Source: Promethearchaeota archaeon
GTDB lineage: Archaea > Asgardarchaeota > Lokiarchaeia > Sigynarchaeales > SOKP01
Direction of reading: 5' to 3'
DNA length: 48,857 nt
Assembly (NCBI GenBank): GCA_019058515.1
Contig: JAHPYY010000014.1
Span: 1 to 48,857, forward strand
A program made the translations under genes and the position numbers. The first letter of the stretch is position 1. Each line of letters begins with the position of its first letter. The notes beneath the pieces were generated by a model that did no database searches, was not told the DNA's origin, and saw only the letters and a program-made list of their open reading frames with translations. This document shows, piece after piece, positions 45,165 to 48,857 of the stretch.

Positions 45165-45461
45165 TTAACTTCTTTTTGTGGCAAATTTTAGAAATAATCC
45201 TCCAAATAATGTAAATAACATAAAAATTAAACCCGCTACAAAAAAAGGTTTATAGAGTGCGTTTCGTTGAATACATACCTCAATACAAGGGGGTTCTGGA
45301 GGAATATCAAGTATCCACGACCACCAATATTCACAAGCACTCCCACATATACTCAAAGAGGGGTGCTGAAGAATGTTTAGAAAAAATAGGAAGGAAAATA
45401 TAAATAAAGTAATGTTAGTAATAAGAGATAATCCTATTATCAAATGTAACTTTTTTTTCAT
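45165..45461 (-). CDS. Small two-span membrane protein with Cys-rich loop
   Basis: 98 aa. An N-terminal hydrophobic segment (about 7-30), an extracytoplasmic loop with four Cys ('CGSACEYWW' and 'CIEVCIQ'), then a second span (about 72-92) and a basic tail. The Cys pairs could form disulfides outside the cell. No family is recognised. It lies downstream of the branched-chain aminotransferase gene on the same strand and convergent with the winged-helix membrane protein. Confidence 0.65.
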   Translation of the reverse strand: MKKKLHLIIGLSLITNITLFIFSFLFFLNILQHPSLSICGSACEYWWSWILDIPPEPPCIEVCIQRNALYKPFFVAGLIFMLFTLFGGLFLKFATKRS

Positions 45462-45498
45462 AGATTTTACAAAAAATGTTGATTTAAGGAGAAAGGAT

Positions 45499-46530
45499 TT
45501 ATGAGACCGGGACTACCCACCCGAAATCATCTTCAAGATCTAACCGTTGAATTCCTGTCAGCAATTCGTAGATTATGGTGGTAATTTCACCAGGTTTACC
45601 ATCGTTAAATACTCGTTTTTGCTCATCTATCGCTACAGAACTTATAGGAGTGACAACTGCGGCTGTTCCACTACAAAATACTTCAGTACATGATTCGGTA
45701 AATAGTTCTTTATACGAAATATCCCTCTCTTCCACACCTAAATTCAATTTCTTTGCGGCTAATTCAAGGATAGATTTTCTGGTAATTCCTTCTAAAATCG
45801 TTCCCGTTATTTGAGGAGTAGCTAAATTGCCATTAATCATTGCGAAGAAATTTGCAGTTCCTACCTCCTCTATAAATTCTAGGTTTATCGCATCTAGATA
45901 TAAAATTTGAGCAAATCCCTTTTTCTTAGTTTCTTTAGCAGGTTTCATAGATCCTGCGTAGTTTGAGATTGTTTTAGCGTAACCTGTACCACCAGGAGCT
46001 GCTCTCGTATATTTTTTTGAGATTTCTAAATTTATACCTTGAAAACCCTCGGGAAAATACGGACCAACTGGACAGGTGTAAATTATCAAAGTATACTCCT
46101 CTGCTGGACCAACTCCTAGTACTGGCCCACTACCGAATAGTATAGGTCGAATATACAAAGCCCCTCCACTATCGTATGGAGGTACATACTCCTGATTTTC
46201 TTTCACGACTATTTTTACTGCTTCGACAAATTTACTTACATCGTAAGAAGGCATTAAAATACGCTCAGAACTTTTATTAAGCCTTTTTCCATTCTCTTCT
46301 GGACGGAATAAGAGAAGTTCACCATTTTTACTTTTCAAAGCTTTCATTCCTTCAAATATTCCTTGTCCGTAATTAATGACGCATGCAGCTGGTGAGATTT
46401 GAATTGTTCCGAAGGGAATTATTTTCCCTTCATCCCATTGACCATCTTTATATTCAGAGATAAACATAGACTTAGTCTCAATAAAATTAAAACCAAGGCT
46501 GTAAAAGTCAATATCTTTAGGGTTAACCAT
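45499..46530 (-). CDS. ilvE: Branched-chain amino acid aminotransferase
   Basis: Fold-type IV PLP enzyme converting 2-oxo acids to Val, Leu and Ile. The 343-aa length and internal motifs fit the longer BCAT subgroup, as in eukaryotes and some bacteria: 'YGQGIFEGMKALKSKNGELL', 'RPEENGKRLNKSSERILMP', the Lys-bearing 'GTGYAKTISNYAGS', 'EEVGTANFFAMINGNLATP' and 'ITGTILEGITRKSILELA'. It is a single gene with no ilv neighbours. Confidence 0.95.
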   Translation of the reverse strand: MVNPKDIDFYSLGFNFIETKSMFISEYKDGQWDEGKIIPFGTIQISPAACVINYGQGIFEGMKALKSKNGELLLFRPEENGKRLNKSSERILMPSYDVSKFVEAVKIVVKENQEYVPPYDSGGALYIRPILFGSGPVLGVGPAEEYTLIIYTCPVGPYFPEGFQGINLEISKKYTRAAPGGTGYAKTISNYAGSMKPAKETKKKGFAQILYLDAINLEFIEEVGTANFFAMINGNLATPQITGTILEGITRKSILELAAKKLNLGVEERDISYKELFTESCTEVFCSGTAAVVTPISSVAIDEQKRVFNDGKPGEITTIIYELLTGIQRLDLEDDFGWVVPVS

Positions 46531-46789
46531 TATTTATCATTCTCTTTATTAAATTTTTAAATAAATACATTACCATATAACAATAAATAATTTTTAAATT
46601 CTTCAAATAATTTCGACTTCTGTAAATTTCCTTTTTTAATAAGATTTTAATTACATTTATCTATTTTTAAAAAAAAATTAAACTTTTCAATAGATTTTAA
46701 AGAACAACCTTATTTACGAGATTTTTAGCATAAATTTAAAATGTTATGATGCTTTTTCAACACTGAGAAAATAGAATAGAAATACCCGT

Positions 46790-46877
46790 GCCAGAGTCGC
46801 CTAGTGGCTGGGCGATAGCCTGCAGATCGTCTATAAACAGCTAGTTATTTACAGGAGTTCGAATCTCCTCTCTGGCT
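46790..46877 (+). tRNA. trnC: tRNA-Cys (anticodon GCA) with 17-nt intron
   Basis: Acceptor GCCAGAG (46790-46796) pairs with CTCTGGC (46870-46876). The D stem is GCCT/GGGC (46799-46802, 46810-46813) with GG in the loop. The anticodon stem ATAGC (46815-46819) pairs with GTTAT (46844-46848). The T arm AGGAG-TTCGAAT-CTCCT is perfect (46853-46869). The discriminator is T (46877), as expected for Cys. The anticodon GCA lies at 46822-46824. The anticodon loop closes only if 17 nt (about 46826-46842) are removed after position 37, the canonical archaeal intron site. The intron contains CAG, complementary to the CUG of the loop. CCA is not encoded. Confidence 0.9.
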
Positions 46878-46885
46878 TTAAAATT

Positions 46886-48223
46886 TCATTTTTGCTTTTC
46901 CCATTTCTTTAAATATGCTACTTCAGAAAGCGTAGAACCTCTTTTAATTTCTTCTCGTATGCGATTTTCTTTTTCTAAAACATCCAAAGCTCGATTTGCC
47001 ATTTCTTGGGCCATTTTTTTAGGAATCACTACCACCCCAGAGTCGTCACCTACAACCCAATCACCTGGATCAACTTTTTGACCTGCACATATTATGCTGA
47101 CATTGATTTCTCCTAATCCTCTTGGTTCTCCAGCTGTAGGGGTAAAATGTCGAGCGAAAATGGGTAATTTTACTTTCCGGATATCATCGATGTCTCTAAC
47201 AGCACCGTCAACAACTACTCCTTCAATACCTTTAATTTTGCAACTCCATGAAGCTAGTTCGCCCCACACCGCATCTTTTCCTTCACAAGCATCAATTACG
47301 ATAACATCTCCTTTTTCAGCGACTTCGATTGCTTCTACAGGTTTGCTCCAATCACCGTTATAAGCTCTAACCGTAACAGCCGGTCCAACAAATTTGAGGG
47401 GTTTTTCTTGGGAACCGATCCATACCGGTTTTAAACCAATCATCTCTCCTGATCTATGCATGGCATCAGAAATATTGGGGCAAGATACTTTTTCTAATGC
47501 ATCTCTTATGTGCTCTTCGTCGTATTTCTTGAACAATTCGGTTTTAATTGGTTTTGATTTATCCACAGCTAAAATAATGTTCTCAGCAGATTCTTTTGGG
47601 CTTTTTGCTTTATATAAGGCACCTCCCACGATAATTACATCAACCCCAATTTCTTTAGCTTTAACCGCAGTTTCACTATTTATACCTCCTGCGATTGCGA
47701 GCCAAGTAGTAGGTTTTAAATTCTTTTTTAGTTTTTCTGCTATTTCTAAAGTCTTTTCTCCGCCGTATTTTGTTTGTTGATCTACACCTACATGTGAACA
47801 AATCATATCTACACCTAAAGACTCTAATTCAAGGGCTCGTTCAATAATGTTGTTGGGAGGAATATCTATAGTATCGCATCCTAGCATCACCCCATACTTT
47901 TTAGCAGCTTCAATTGCTTCCGTAACAGAGGAGTTGTCGCTCCCACCTAACATTAGCACAACATTTGCTCCTGATTTCGCAGCAATTTCAATTTCAATGC
48001 TTCCACCATCGACAGTCTTCATGTCTGCTATGATAATATTCTTTGGGAATCTCTTGCGGAGGGTCCTAATCGCGTCCATTCCCTCAGACTTGATTAAAGG
48101 GGTACCTGCTTCAATCCATTCTATTCCTCCACTAACTGCCTCCTCAGCGATTTGAAGCGCACGGTGTAAATTAATTAAATCTAAAGCGATTTGAAGGTAA
48201 GGTTTTTCAGCTCTTTTTCTAAT
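46886..48223 (-). CDS. Hexulose-6-phosphate synthase-RraA fusion; ATT start proposed
   Basis: Bifunctional protein. The N-terminal half is a 3-hexulose-6-phosphate synthase barrel ('IALDLINLHRALQIAEEAV', 'WIEAGTPLIKSEGMDAIR', 'IIADMKTVDGG', 'LGCDTIDIPP'). The C-terminal half is RraA-like ('CPNISDAMHRSGEMIGLKPV', 'VVIDACEGKDAVWGELASW', 'GVVVDGAVRDIDDIR', 'DSGVVVIPK'). In archaea this pair works in ribulose-monophosphate sugar metabolism, giving pentoses. ATG 48079 would cut off the first strands and the substrate loop. The frame extends up to ATT 48223, nine bases after AGGTGA (48238-48233), with no ATG, GTG or TTG between. From the ATT it has 445 aa, the normal size for such fusions. Confidence 0.92.
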   Translation of the reverse strand: MRKRAEKPYLQIALDLINLHRALQIAEEAVSGGIEWIEAGTPLIKSEGMDAIRTLRKRFPKNIIIADMKTVDGGSIEIEIAAKSGANVVLMLGGSDNSSVTEAIEAAKKYGVMLGCDTIDIPPNNIIERALELESLGVDMICSHVGVDQQTKYGGEKTLEIAEKLKKNLKPTTWLAIAGGINSETAVKAKEIGVDVIIVGGALYKAKSPKESAENIILAVDKSKPIKTELFKKYDEEHIRDALEKVSCPNISDAMHRSGEMIGLKPVWIGSQEKPLKFVGPAVTVRAYNGDWSKPVEAIEVAEKGDVIVIDACEGKDAVWGELASWSCKIKGIEGVVVDGAVRDIDDIRKVKLPIFARHFTPTAGEPRGLGEINVSIICAGQKVDPGDWVVGDDSGVVVIPKKMAQEMANRALDVLEKENRIREEIKRGSTLSEVAYLKKWEKQK

Positions 48224-48480
48224 AAAGATCGTTCACCTGTATAAACTGTTTATTTAATTAGAATAAATTGAAAAGTCTGTAAATCGAATAAATATTAAAT
48301 AGTAAAGTACTTAATTCTTTATTTGATTTTAGGAAAATCCAATATTTTTGTTTCTGATAAAAATATAAATTTGGAATTATATGTTTAATAAAAAGAATAA
48401 AAACTATTTTAGCTTATATTATACCATTGATTATTAAGATTTTTGATTAATAACTATGTTGTAATTCTAACATTCAAATT

Positions 48481-48857
48481 ATGTCGGAAGAATACGATTA
48501 TTTATTTAAAACCGTGGTAGTCGGAGACGGAGGCGTCGGTAAAACCGCTCTTACTCTGAGGTTCAGTAAAGGCTTTTTCACAGAAGATTATAAAATGACT
48601 ATTGGAGTAGACTTTCACGTTAAAACGATATCGGTTGACACAGATGAGGGTGTTTTAAAGGCAAAACTTCAGATATGGGATACAGGAGGTCAAGAACGAT
48701 TTAGTTCAATAAGACCGATGTATTACCGGGGTTCATTAGGAGCTTTGTTAATTTTTGACCTACCATATTTGTCAAGTTTCGAGCATCTTCAGCAATGGAT
48801 TGAAGAACTTCGCGCCAATGTAGAATCTGAAATACCTCTCTTATTAGTCGGAAATAA
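48481..48857 (+). CDS. Rab/Ras-like small GTPase, 3' end outside window
   Basis: The 125 codons visible form the first two thirds of a Ras-superfamily GTPase. G1 is GDGGVGKT (residues 15-22), the switch I threonine is T40 in 'MTIGVDFHVKT', G3 is 'WDTGGQERF' (66-74), followed by 'RPMYYRGSLGALLIFDL'. The window ends at 'LLLVGN', just at the NKxD guanine-recognition motif. The WDTGGQERF form and the overall pattern are Rab-like. Asgard archaea carry many such eukaryote-like GTPases. No C-terminal prenylation signal can be judged. Confidence 0.95.
   Translation, partial: MSEEYDYLFKTVVVGDGGVGKTALTLRFSKGFFTEDYKMTIGVDFHVKTISVDTDEGVLKAKLQIWDTGGQERFSSIRPMYYRGSLGALLIFDLPYLSSFEHLQQWIEELRANVESEIPLLLVGN

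Noticed and set aside
47094..47780. Plus-strand reading frames opposite the hexulose-phosphate synthase-RraA gene
   Set aside because: They are complementary to well-conserved RraA and synthase motifs and have no ribosome-binding site.
1..48857. CRISPR array or prophage
   Set aside because: I saw no regularly spaced direct repeats, no cas genes and no phage structural genes; the TnpB-like gene is the only mobile-element protein.

Overview
The window looks like a chromosomal segment of an AT-rich Asgard archaeon, most likely of the Lokiarchaeia type; this assignment is inferred from gene content. Archaeal information-processing genes dominate: archaeal S-adenosylmethionine synthetase, fibrillarin and Nop5, the GatD/GatE amidotransferase, ribosomal protein L2, Elp3, aEF1-beta with its Zn-ribbon neighbour, an Lsm protein, RNase HII and an intron-containing tRNA-Cys. 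They sit beside a Rab/Ras-like small GTPase, AN1 zinc fingers fused to intramembrane-protease folds, a leucine-rich-repeat remnant and bacterial-type MutS and MutL.

Layout. (1) 1-6418 is accessory: the 3' part of an AlbA_2/Schlafen-like gene, then a compact five-gene + strand cluster (899-6418). It encodes an unknown 418-aa protein, a classic AAA ATPase, two coiled-coil proteins (one ending in a degenerate SMC/ABC-like head) and a small tandem winged-helix protein resembling NSE3/MAGE (KITE) subunits of SMC complexes. I recognise no described system with this composition. (2) 6446-11977, minus strand: Lsm protein, HypB, an AN1-rhomboid pseudoprotease, an AN1-site-2 protease, small Zn-ribbon proteins and S-adenosylmethionine synthetase. 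(3) 12118-18395: two HTH regulators, RNase HII, fibrillarin/Nop5, and pyrD-pyrK preceded by a possible small ORF. (4) 18563-27047: P-type cation ATPase, Elp3, GatE, GatD, L2. (5) 27306-36216: mutS, a GT87-like membrane protein, a TnpB-like gene with a probable guide-RNA scaffold inside its 3' coding end, mutL and an internally repeated helical protein. (6) 36217-38345 is a decaying island: a truncated copy of the regulator at 38350, a divergent regulator/unknown-enzyme pair, a frameshifted minus-strand remnant and a frameshifted LRR gene. (7) 38350-41721: regulator, paired operators, flavodoxin-ferredoxin protein, a Cys-rich peptide and an ABC exporter. (8) 41876-48857: aEF1-beta/Zn-ribbon, unknown wHTH protein, glycosyltransferase, membrane wHTH protein, branched-chain aminotransferase, tRNA-Cys, hexulose-phosphate synthase-RraA fusion and the start of a Rab-like GTPase gene.

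A cross-cutting signal is start-codon use. Four genes (SMC-like protein, Lsm, pyrK, hexulose-phosphate synthase) have conserved or protein-like N-termini in frame but no ATG, GTG or TTG there. In each, an ATT lies a few bases after part of the anti-Shine-Dalgarno complement (AGGAGGTGAT). I therefore annotated these genes from ATT.
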